64,000 bases of DNA from an uncultured Flavobacteriales bacterium (lineage in GTDB: Bacteria; Bacteroidota; Bacteroidia; Flavobacteriales_D; Parvicellaceae). Positions within the stretch are counted from its first letter, which is position 1; every line of letters starts with the position of its first letter. The translations under genes were made by a program, and so were the position numbers. The notes below the pieces were generated by a model, which worked only from the letters and a program-made list of their open reading frames with translations, ran no database searches and was not told the origin of the DNA. The stretch covers positions 1-64,000 of the forward strand of contig CALSNM010000006.1 in the NCBI GenBank assembly GCA_943787725.1. Direction: 5' to 3'. Positions 19,851 to 26,424 of this stretch are shown here, in pieces.

Positions 19851-21011
19851 TCATTGTTTAATAACCTTTAATGTATTCTTGTCAATACTTACAAAATAAA
19901 TACCGTTTTCAAGTAGTGAAAAATCAATCTTTAAAAAATTGTTATTTGAGGATTTGCCTGTCAAAACAGTTTGTCCTGCTACATTTTGAACGATGTATGT
20001 TTTGCCAAGTAAATTGTATTCTGAATTAATATTTATTATTGAATTTGTCGGATTAGGATAGATTGAAAATTCATTGCTTATTTTAATTTCATTTATGTTC
20101 GTTGTAATATTAGATGTTAGCATATAAGTCCAAACAGAATTATTTATTGAACTTAATTTCATTGTCGAGTTATGATAGAGAATAGCAAGTCCAGGAGTTT
20201 GTGTAGTATATAGACAATGTGAATTACTATAGGGAGAACTTGAAATATCAACATAGGTGGTGTCATATAATGGGTAAATTCCTAAACCTTTTATGTTTGT
20301 TAGTTGTTTATTAAACGATACAATTTCATCTAATAAATTTAGATATGCAAAATGTTTGCTCATTGCGGTAATACCTGAAGTTCTTAACCAATTTGCTGAG
20401 TTAGAAAAAAAGTTACTGTAATCATTAGGGCTTGAAAACATAAGAACTCTCTCTACGTCATTAAATTTTGCAAAATAACAAGCGTGTCCGCCACCTTGTG
20501 AATGTCCGCCAACTGCGATTTTGGACCAGTCGAGCGTGGTAGCGTTAATTAAATATTGATTCCAGTTTTGCGTTGGATAAGTTATATTTAAATAGTTTAA
20601 CAGTTTTACTGTCCGTGTATAAATAGAATTTAGTGTATCAACAGCTACTTCAAAACTTAATGGCGTTCCATAACAAACTTCCTGTCTGTATTTATTGAAA
20701 GCCATACTATCAGAACTACTTCCTAAACTTGCTGCCGCAACTGCATTTGGATAGGAAAGGTTTATCACATCGTAGCCTAGGTTTCCAGCAAAATTACTTA
20801 TGGTTTGATACGACTTAGTATTGCTGTTTGTCCCACCAATAAACAGAAAAAGTTTAACAATACTAGTTGTCGTGTTGCTTACAACCAAGTTACTGTCCTG
20901 AACGGCAGCATAATTTATGTCTGTCTGAATAGGTTTTACATAAAATGTATTGATTTGTGAAAAGTAAGTCACTTGAGTCAAAAACAATATTACTATAAAA
21001 ATATTTTTCAT
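19851..21011 (-). CDS. Cassette A: secreted alpha/beta hydrolase with T9SS sorting domain
   Basis: 386 residues from the Met of MKNIFIVILF; the longer frame to 21089 runs into the attC-like repeat, so I reject the earlier start. Signal peptide to about residue 18. The hydrolase part has the nucleophile elbow GGHSQGGGHA. A C-terminal T9SS type A sorting domain starts at FSIYPNPTNSIININS and ends GIYFVSIDKNTLKVIKQ. The enzyme is thus expected to cross the outer membrane through type IX secretion. It resembles the group annotated as BPSS1187-type hydrolases; that label is a recollection. Substrate unknown. Being a cassette cargo with a Bacteroidota-specific export tag, it must have been built within this phylum. 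Confidence 0.75.
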   Translation of the reverse strand: MKNIFIVILFLTQVTYFSQINTFYVKPIQTDINYAAVQDSNLVVSNTTTSIVKLFLFIGGTNSNTKSYQTISNFAGNLGYDVINLSYPNAVAAASLGSSSDSMAFNKYRQEVCYGTPLSFEVAVDTLNSIYTRTVKLLNYLNITYPTQNWNQYLINATTLDWSKIAVGGHSQGGGHACYFAKFNDVERVLMFSSPNDYSNFFSNSANWLRTSGITAMSKHFAYLNLLDEIVSFNKQLTNIKGLGIYPLYDTTYVDISSSPYSNSHCLYTTQTPGLAILYHNSTMKLSSINNSVWTYMLTSNITTNINEIKISNEFSIYPNPTNSIININSEYNLLGKTYIVQNVAGQTVLTGKSSNNNFLKIDFSLLENGIYFVSIDKNTLKVIKQ

Positions 21012-21043
21012 CGTTGTAGTCTTTTCCTTACCGGCTTGCACAT

Positions 21044-21105
21044 AACGTTTTTTGTATAGTGTCGTCGCATCCCAAAGAGTGCTATACATTATACACCTGT
21101 TAGCA
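21044..21105 (-). repeat. attC-like site of cassette B
   Basis: Minus-strand reading: TGCTAAC (21099-21105), arm TGTATAATG (21087-21095), loop of 25 nt, arm CACTATACA (21053-21061; one mismatch in nine), A-rich spacer, then ACG|TT at 21044-21048. TGCTAAC is the complement of GTTAGCA at the start of cassette B (21511-21517 read on the minus strand). Confidence 0.65.
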
Positions 21106-21112
21106 ACAGTTT

Positions 21113-21493
21113 CTACTTTCTTTCTTCACGCAAAATTTTCTCCATTTTACGCCCTTTAGCCAGTTCATCAATCAGTTTTTCCATCCGTCTGCAATCGCGA
21201 TATAAAGCAAACGCTTCAGGTATTTCTTCGATACGATAACCACATACCAAGCCTTTAATCATATGCGCATTTTGATGGATTCTAGCTTCCCTAAAAAAAT
21301 CTCCAAAAGTTCCATTGCCAACAATAAAGGAATCTAATTTATTCTGTTCATAGCCCGTTAACCACATAATAACACGGTCGAGTTCTTCCTTAGTTCTACC
21401 GTGCTTTTCTATCCTATTCAGATAATGCGGATAAATGGATCCGAAGTTCATTTTCGCGATTTGCTCATTTTTTTCTGCTGTAACTTCTGCCAT
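21113..21493 (-). CDS. Cassette B: DUF2200 family protein
   Basis: A 126-residue cytoplasmic protein with no signal peptide. It matches my memory of DUF2200: F-x-S-[IV]-YP-x-YL, KHGRTKEELDRVI-WLTGY, a GTFGDFF segment, LVCGYRIEEI and the C-terminal LIDELAKGRKMEKILR. DUF2200 is a small, widespread family of unknown function. Its C-terminal KxMEKIL part resembles a short conserved tail rather than a catalytic site. It is the only cassette product here without an export signal. The start is the Met just inside the cassette's inverted repeat. Confidence 0.75.
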   Translation of the reverse strand: MAEVTAEKNEQIAKMNFGSIYPHYLNRIEKHGRTKEELDRVIMWLTGYEQNKLDSFIVGNGTFGDFFREARIHQNAHMIKGLVCGYRIEEIPEAFALYRDCRRMEKLIDELAKGRKMEKILREERK

Positions 21494-21515
21494 GACTTTG
21501 AATTTATTGGTGCTA

Positions 21516-21584
21516 ACGTCCCAGCTAAACTACGTAAAATCGGTTTGGTAGGTTAGGTTATGTAGTTTAGATATTGTTGGCAAA
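21516..21584 (-). repeat. attC-like site of cassette C
   Basis: Minus-strand reading: TTTGCCAAC (21576-21584), spacer AATAT, arm CTAAACTAC (21562-21570), loop, arm GTAGTTTAG (21525-21533; perfect 9 bp), spacer CTGGG, then ACG|TT at 21515-21519. The clearest example in the array. TTTGCCAAC is the exact complement of GTTGGCAAA at the start of cassette C. Confidence 0.7.
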
Positions 21585-21656
21585 TCGTTTTTAGCAACCC
21601 TAGCACTATATTTTGCATAACCTCTTATTTTAAATACAATAAAAGGGTGCTTTATT

Positions 21657-22358
21657 TTATTTGCATACCCCTTTACAGCTTATCAATTTCCAATTATTGA
21701 TATTTTTATATGTTTTTCTCCAAGTATCCTCATCTATATCCATATCGCTTAAAGAGTAATGCTTTGTTACAATCAATTGTCCAAATTCATCTAATTCAAA
21801 CCAATAGCTGCGATTACTACCTGCATCTGTTCTAATCTCTATATAGGTTTTATCATCAGATATATAGGCGTATCCAAAATCTTCAAAAACATCAATAATT
21901 GTATTTCCAATTAGTAGTTCTATCTTATAGTCAGCAATAAATGGTATCCTTGTTACTGGTGACTGCCTTTTGTTTGAGCTTATAAGATTAAATTCCGGGT
22001 AGCTCATTTTATTAACCTTATTGCGCAGAAGGGATATTGTATCATTTGTAACTGTAAGATTCCTCTCTACTGATTGCAGTTTGCTTTGCAACTCAGCATT
22101 TTTTTCTTGAAGCAAAATGTTTTCTTGGGATATATTTTCTTTTTCATCCTCCAATCGTCTGCATTGAGAGCTTAGTTCATTAATTTTCACTTTGCTTGAA
22201 TCAATGATTTTGTTGGCCGCCACTAGTTTATTTCTTGTTTCAAAACAGATTGACTTAAGGCTATCAACTCGGTTTCCTAATATCTCAATTTGTTCTTTCT
22301 TATTTTGTCCAAAACAAACGTTAGAGAGGAGGGTTAAGGCAAGTAATATTTTCTTCAT
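21657..22358 (-). CDS. Cassette C: exported coiled-coil protein of unknown function
   Basis: 233 residues from MKKILLALTLLSNVCFGQ; the frame runs on to 22382 through the repeat, which I do not count. Signal peptide at 1-18. Residues ~20-118 form a long charged coiled coil (LSSQCRRLEDEKENISQENI and on). A C-terminal alpha/beta segment has FIADYKIELLIGNTIIDVFED and SYWFELDEFGQLIVTKHY, ending with a Cys pair (ISCKGVCK). I recognise no family. Likely periplasmic. It sits between two attC-like sites. Confidence 0.6.
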   Translation of the reverse strand: MKKILLALTLLSNVCFGQNKKEQIEILGNRVDSLKSICFETRNKLVAANKIIDSSKVKINELSSQCRRLEDEKENISQENILLQEKNAELQSKLQSVERNLTVTNDTISLLRNKVNKMSYPEFNLISSNKRQSPVTRIPFIADYKIELLIGNTIIDVFEDFGYAYISDDKTYIEIRTDAGSNRSYWFELDEFGQLIVTKHYSLSDMDIDEDTWRKTYKNINNWKLISCKGVCK

Positions 22359-22381
22359 GATATAATGTGCAATGTTTGCCA

Positions 22382-22611
22382 ACGTTTAGCTAAGCGCTGT
22401 ACATCACTATCTTAGTACTCCCAAACTTAGTAATAATTGCGACACTTTGCTAACCTACTTTATTTATAGGTGACACAAAGCACTGATAACAGAAGGCTGA
22501 ATGCAGCAGACTATCTTTATAAGTACCTACCAGCAAATATTACGGGCAAACAGATAAACCTTTTCAGATAACTACAAAGTTAGGTATAGCGCTTAGGTGC
22601 TGTTGTGCTTC
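22382..22611 (-). repeat. attC-like site of cassette D, with a long loop
   Basis: Minus-strand reading: GAAGCACAAC (22602-22611), spacer AGCAC, arm CTAAGCGCT (22588-22596), then ~190 nt, arm AGCGCTTAG (22390-22398; perfect 9 bp), spacer, then ACG|TT at 22381-22385. The arms are as good as in the other sites, but the loop is far longer. The loop has no supported gene. Confidence 0.6.
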
Positions 22612-22618
22612 GTTATAA

Positions 22619-23134
22619 TTATTGATGTATAAGGGATATTTTATATTTATTTACAGTATTGTATGCGTTTTGATCATTCTCAGTGAGTTGAATTATGGCC
22701 TCAATAGCTAATATACCCATAACTATTCCCCCCATACCTGTAATGGTTGCGACGATAATATCGCTTGGGATTGTGGGTTTATAATTTTTTAGTGACTTGG
22801 CGGCAAATATACTATTGATTAATCCACAAATACCTAAGGCAGTGACAAGTATTTTATAACCTCTTTTCGGTGTTGAAATTGTTACTAAGGAGGATATCTC
22901 AAAATTCTGATTTTTTATGGATATGATGGAGTCATTTTTTATTTTAAATCGACCATTTACAATGTTTTCATTTTTGTCCATCACCCATATTTTTCTATTT
23001 TCTGCAATTGTTTTTCTCTCATCTCCAGAGGAAAGAAGTATATAATTGATTGAATATAAGGTGTCATTTTGTGAATAAGAAAATGCTCCTTTCGAACAAA
23101 TCATGATTGTAAGAATGATTAATTTTAATTTCAT
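22619..23134 (-). CDS. Cassette D: exported or membrane protein of unknown function
   Basis: 171 residues. Signal peptide about 1-21 (ending FSYSQ). A small beta-rich part to ~90 (DTLYSINYILLSSGDERKT) is followed by two membrane segments at about 94-112 and 125-148 (GMGGIVMGILAIEAII). The layout, a short extracytoplasmic domain then a helical hairpin, resembles many small Bacteroidota envelope proteins, but I recognise no family. It is enclosed by the 10-bp pair GTTGTGCTTC / GAAGCACAAC. Confidence 0.6.
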   Translation of the reverse strand: MKLKLIILTIMICSKGAFSYSQNDTLYSINYILLSSGDERKTIAENRKIWVMDKNENIVNGRFKIKNDSIISIKNQNFEISSLVTISTPKRGYKILVTALGICGLINSIFAAKSLKNYKPTIPSDIIVATITGMGGIVMGILAIEAIIQLTENDQNAYNTVNKYKISLIHQ

Positions 23135-23176
23135 AATATTAAAAGTTACAAGTACTCAAAGAGTCCATGAAGCACA

Positions 23177-23226
23177 ACGTTGTGGCTAAACTGCGTTTTA
23201 ATGCAGGTTAGGTTTTGTTATGGATA
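23177..23226 (-). repeat. attC-like site of cassette E
   Basis: Minus-strand reading: TATCCATAAC (23217-23226), spacer AAAAC, arm CTAACCTGC (23203-23211), loop ATTAAAAC, arm GCAGTTTAG (23186-23194; one mismatch), spacer, then ACG|TT at about 23176-23180. Short, ~50 bp. TATCCATAAC is the exact complement of GTTATGGATA at the start of cassette E. Confidence 0.65.
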
Positions 23227-23228
23227 TA

Positions 23229-23633
23229 TTATTCTATACCATAAAAATATTCACTAACCATCATTTCAGGAAGTTTCAAATGTTTTGTTATTTTTTTTAA
23301 TTCTTTTTTCCAATTTGACGAAATAATATCAGGATTATTAGGCATTCTGAAATTTAAGGTAGTAATGCCTCCTTTATTTGTAGCTTTAATTTCACAATAA
23401 AAGTCGGCTTGTGTTATTGCTCCAATTGTTCTCCATAAAGTCACCTTACCCTCTAGTTTATTCGCTTCATAATCCCTTGAACCAAATTTCGCTTTTTTCC
23501 CTGCTTCCTTACAATCAGCCAAAGCACTTTCTATATTCATTGAAGTAGTAATTTTTACTTTCACTACTTTTTGAGCATTTACACTGAAGGAAATTGCTGC
23601 AATCAAAATCATAATTAAGCCTAATTTTTTCAT
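23229..23633 (-). CDS. Cassette E: small exported protein of unknown function
   Basis: 134 residues from MKKLGLIMILIAAISFSVNA; the upstream extension to 23708 is basic and non-homologous in look, so I start at 23633. Signal peptide 1-20. The mature part is an alpha/beta domain with ADCKEAGKKAKFGSRDYEANK, a strand pair (GKVTLWRTIGAITQADFYCEI) and NFRMPNNPDIIS. Two cysteines may pair. No family recognised. First cassette in the array as read from rsmG. Confidence 0.6.
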   Translation of the reverse strand: MKKLGLIMILIAAISFSVNAQKVVKVKITTSMNIESALADCKEAGKKAKFGSRDYEANKLEGKVTLWRTIGAITQADFYCEIKATNKGGITTLNFRMPNNPDIISSNWKKELKKITKHLKLPEMMVSEYFYGIE

Positions 23634-23955
23634 TTTTATATTTTTATATTTTACTACTCTTAAGGATTTTCGTTTCTCCCTGTTTTTATCGTGATTACTA
23701 GACTCCACGTATTATTAGTTATCCATAACGTAGTGCTAAAACACATATGTGCTTTATCCTACTATGGTGCAATCTAGTTAAAAATTTTCAAAAACATCAC
23801 TATCACTAATTTTTACATTTTTTAATGTTGTCAAACGGACTTTTTATTTTGGCAAAATCAGATTTGGGTTTGACGAAACATTGTTTCAGAAGGATTTTTA
23901 TGGTTCAAACAGAATTTCATGGCAGTTATTCGACTAAAAAACTATTTTATCTCTT
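23634..23955. other. Leader region between rsmG and the first cassette
   Basis: No gene is supported here. On the minus strand it runs from the rsmG stop to cassette E. It holds the cassette start GTTATGGATA (as TATCCATAAC, 23720-23729) and a nearby hairpin built on CTAAAACACATATGTGCTTTAT (23736-23757), which looks like another attC arm pair without a clear AAC core. If a recombination (attI-like) site exists, this is where to look. Confidence 0.45.
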
Positions 23956-24591
23956 TTAACTACCCATTATAGGGACATAGACAACCTGCTTCGTCTCGAA
24001 AAAATCACCTTCAAAGAAGTCAGGTATTTTATACAAAGTTGGTTTGTATTTCAATTTTGCTTCGTTTAATTCTTCATGTAAATCGCCTCCTTTCAGATAG
24101 AGAATGCCGTTTCGAATTGTATTGTTGTTCTTCGATTTGAACTTAGTGTTAACCCAAGGGATAAAACGATTTAGTCGAGTAACAGCTCGGCTAATTACGA
24201 AGTCAAATGAGCCTTTTATTTCCTCTGCTCGTCGGTGTTCTGAACTTAAATTAGTTAACCCAAGAGCAATAGAGACTTCTTTTACGACTTTAATCTTCTT
24301 TCCAATAGAATCTACTAGGTGGAATTTACATTCTGGGAAAAGTATAGCTAATGGAACTCCAGGGAAACCTCCACCTGTTCCAACATCGAGCAATATAGTT
24401 CCAGGCTCAAAAGAGATTACTTTGGCAATTGCCAAAGAATGCAAAACATGACGCTCGTAAAAGTTGTCAATATCTTTTCGGCTAATAACATTTATCTGCT
24501 CATTCCAGTGTTGATATAAGCCTTTCAGTTCAGTAAACTGTTTGATCTGTTCATCGGATAAATCAGGAAAGTATTTTATAATTGATTCCAA
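23956..24591 (-). CDS. rsmG: 16S rRNA (guanine527-N7)-methyltransferase RsmG
   Basis: 211 residues, the normal size. The enzyme adds a methyl group to G527 of 16S rRNA in the 530 loop; its loss is known to give low-level streptomycin resistance. Seen: N-terminal NEQINVISRKDI, ERHVLHSLAIAKV, the SAM motif LLDVGTGGGFPGVPLAI, HLVDSIGKKIKVV and the SRAV strand. It lies 11 nt after the ECF sigma gene on the same strand. Its last 51 nt are duplicated at 19602-19652, on the far side of the cassette island, so the island may use this 3' end as its boundary. The gene itself is intact. Confidence 0.92.
   Translation of the reverse strand: MESIIKYFPDLSDEQIKQFTELKGLYQHWNEQINVISRKDIDNFYERHVLHSLAIAKVISFEPGTILLDVGTGGGFPGVPLAILFPECKFHLVDSIGKKIKVVKEVSIALGLTNLSSEHRRAEEIKGSFDFVISRAVTRLNRFIPWVNTKFKSKNNNTIRNGILYLKGGDLHEELNEAKLKYKPTLYKIPDFFEGDFFETKQVVYVPIMGS
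23964..24014 (-). repeat. Direct repeat within the rsmG 3' end
   Basis: The in-gene partner of 19602-19652 (3 mismatches in 51). It covers codons for FEGDFFETKQVVYVPIMG. Together the two copies delimit the accessory island. Confidence 0.85.
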
Positions 24592-24602
24592 TAGAGGGCG
24601 AA

Positions 24603-25232
24603 TTAGATTCTGTCTTTTGAGTTTTTTAATATATTGTAAAGAGATTCGCGAGCTCTGAATAATTGAGCTTTAACCGTTCCCAATGGTAGGTTCAACTCTT
24701 TCGAAATTTCATCGTAACTAAATTCTTTGAAATACCTTAGTTCAATTAATTCTTGGTAACGCGGCTTTAATTTTTTCACTATTGCTCGCATCATGATGAT
24801 TTTTTGCTCACGAATTGCTTCTTCTTCAGGGTTTCTGTTTCCTGATTTTAGCTGCATCATCAAAGAATCGCCATCTTCGTTTTCGAAACGATTATCTATG
24901 GAAAGAACATTTTTTTTCTTCTTACGAAGAAAGTCAATGCAATTGTTCGTAGCAATTTTAAACAACCACGTGCTGAAAGCATAGCTAGGCGTATATTGGT
25001 GAAGACGTTTAAAGGCTTTTCCAAATGCTTCAATGGTTAAATCTTCTGCATCGTCTCGATTGTTTATCATTTTTAAGAGCATAAAAAAGATAGAGTCTCT
25101 GTAGCGTTCCATTAGCTCGGCAAAAGCTTGTTGGTCATCCGATTTTACAGCTCGTTGTACAAGAATAAAGTCATACTTAGCTTTATCCGAAAGGTGATCT
25201 GTCGATATATGTTCATCTTCGTTTGAACCCAT
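24603..25232 (-). CDS. ECF-type RNA polymerase sigma factor
   Basis: 209 residues. Region 2 is clear (FAELMERYRDSIFFMLLKMI ... DAEDLTIEAFGKAF, then FSTWLFKIATNNCIDFLRKKKK for -10 binding). Region 4 is a helix-turn-helix (YDEISKELNLPLGTVKAQLFRARESL). The two are joined by an acidic linker. No anti-sigma gene is next to it. Its first 20 nt overlap the end of the upstream GT2 gene, so the two are probably translated together. Targets cannot be told from sequence. Confidence 0.9.
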   Translation of the reverse strand: MGSNEDEHISTDHLSDKAKYDFILVQRAVKSDDQQAFAELMERYRDSIFFMLLKMINNRDDAEDLTIEAFGKAFKRLHQYTPSYAFSTWLFKIATNNCIDFLRKKKKNVLSIDNRFENEDGDSLMMQLKSGNRNPEEEAIREQKIIMMRAIVKKLKPRYQELIELRYFKEFSYDEISKELNLPLGTVKAQLFRARESLYNILKNSKDRI

Positions 25233-26346
25233 GCCTTTGCTTCTTCTTTTTCTTGTTACTAAATAATAAAATAGGATTAATTATTAACATAACTACTTCA
25301 AAAAATGGTGCTAATAATATCAAATCTCTATTCCCCATTATCCTAAACGGACGGCTAAAGATAATCATTTGCAGCAGTATCCTAAACCCTACAATTCCTA
25401 AAGCTATATACCACCAATTGTGCATAACCAATAGGATTGGAAGTAAAATGTACATTATAACTAGGCTAACGGGATAAAGTGTAAGTAAAATCTTGTGATA
25501 GGTTTTATAGTGTTTTCCAGTGGTGAGGTGTCTTTTCTTTTGATACCACCAATCTGTAAAATTCTTTTTTGGAATAGATATCGTAATTGCTTCTTTCGAA
25601 AAAACAACAGCAGTATTTGTTTTAGTTCCCGCTTCATTAACAAATAAATCATCGTCTCCGGAAGGGATGTAGTAATGACTTTTAAAACCTCTTACAGAAT
25701 CATACAGTTCTTGCGTGTAGGAGAGGTTTCTGCCAACCCCCATGTAAGGGATGCCTGATTTTGCTAAGGATAAATATTGAATAGCTATTTGCCCAGCATC
25801 GAATCGAATAATTTTGTTTAAAACTCCTTTTTCGCGTGCATACGGACTAGCCCCTAGAATTAAGTTTTTAGAGCCTGTGTGTCTTGAAGCCATTTCTTTC
25901 AGCCATTTTTTACTATTTGGATAGCAGTCAGCATCTATGAATAGCATTAACTCATGTTTTGCTGCTTTTATTCCTAAAGTAAGTGCAAACTTCTTAGCAA
26001 ATCCATCCTTTTCTAAATCTGGAACTTCAACTATATGCAAGTTGTTATGTTTTATTGCAAAAGCTTGCAGAATATCAATGCTTTTGTCCCAAGATCGATC
26101 GTTTACTACTATGACTTCAAATTTTGGATAATCTTGTTCGAATATTTTGGGTAGAAATTCCAATAGGTTTTGATCTTCATTTCTTGCAGCAATTATTATT
26201 GAAACGGGCTTGAGTTTTTCTATTGCTACAGGCTTTTGCTTAAGCATTAGTCGAATAAAGAAAACTAGGAAATAGATTAACTGAAGTAAAAATGCCCCTA
26301 AATATATTATAAACAAGAGGTTTTCTGTATTTAATTCTAGCTTCAT
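25213..26346 (-). CDS. Membrane-anchored glycosyltransferase family 2
   Basis: 377 residues. One N-terminal membrane helix (about 9-33), a GT-A domain (VSIIIAARNEDQNL, FEVIVVNDRSWDKS, LMLFIDADCYPN as the DxD-like metal site, IPSGDDDLFVN), then WWYQKKRHLTTG resembling the QxxRW acceptor motif, and two or three C-terminal helices. This is the topology of processive or lipid-linked GT2 enzymes of the inner membrane. The C-terminus is a run of lysines. It is the first gene of a likely GT2-sigma-rsmG operon. Product unknown. Confidence 0.87.
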   Translation of the reverse strand: MKLELNTENLLFIIYLGAFLLQLIYFLVFFIRLMLKQKPVAIEKLKPVSIIIAARNEDQNLLEFLPKIFEQDYPKFEVIVVNDRSWDKSIDILQAFAIKHNNLHIVEVPDLEKDGFAKKFALTLGIKAAKHELMLFIDADCYPNSKKWLKEMASRHTGSKNLILGASPYAREKGVLNKIIRFDAGQIAIQYLSLAKSGIPYMGVGRNLSYTQELYDSVRGFKSHYYIPSGDDDLFVNEAGTKTNTAVVFSKEAITISIPKKNFTDWWYQKKRHLTTGKHYKTYHKILLTLYPVSLVIMYILLPILLVMHNWWYIALGIVGFRILLQMIIFSRPFRIMGNRDLILLAPFFEVVMLIINPILLFSNKKKKKQRHGFKRR

Positions 26347-26389
26347 GAATGATTTTGTGCTGCTAAAAGTACTCTTCTAAAAGTTATTT

Positions 26390-26397
26390 TATCTTTG
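26390..26397 (+). promoter_or_regulatory. Candidate -7 box of tgt
   Basis: TATCTTTG fits TAnnTTTG and lies 27 nt before the tgt ATG, in the 78-nt divergent gap with the GT2 gene. No TTG is seen 19 nt upstream. Confidence 0.4.
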
Positions 26398-26424
26398 TTG
26401 CAGTTCAACGTTATTCACATATTT

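Larger units (their letters stand above)
19602..24014. mobile_element. CALIN-like cassette island at the 3' end of rsmG
   Basis: The region is bounded by two 51-bp direct copies of the rsmG 3' end (19602-19652 and 23964-24014). Inside are five minus-strand single-gene units. Each unit begins with a GTT-led short sequence whose exact complement, ending in AAC, lies at the other side of the gene. Neighbouring units are separated by an imperfect palindrome whose L'' and L' arms are 9 bp in the clear cases. In integrons an inserted cassette carries the core TT... at its start and the matching ...AAC at the start of its attC, so gene-specific flanking inverted repeats are expected. No integrase gene is present, hence CALIN-like (cluster of attC sites lacking an integrase). 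The island nature is inference from the duplicated rsmG end. Confidence 0.75.

Noticed and set aside
19602-24014. Prophage or insertion sequence
   Set aside because: No transposase, integrase, structural gene or terminal inverted repeat of an insertion sequence is present; the repeats are gene-specific.
19602-24014. CRISPR array
   Set aside because: The repeated elements differ in sequence and spacing and flank whole genes; no direct repeats of constant length.
24104-24451. Plus-strand frame over rsmG
   Set aside because: Antisense shadow of the well-supported rsmG gene.
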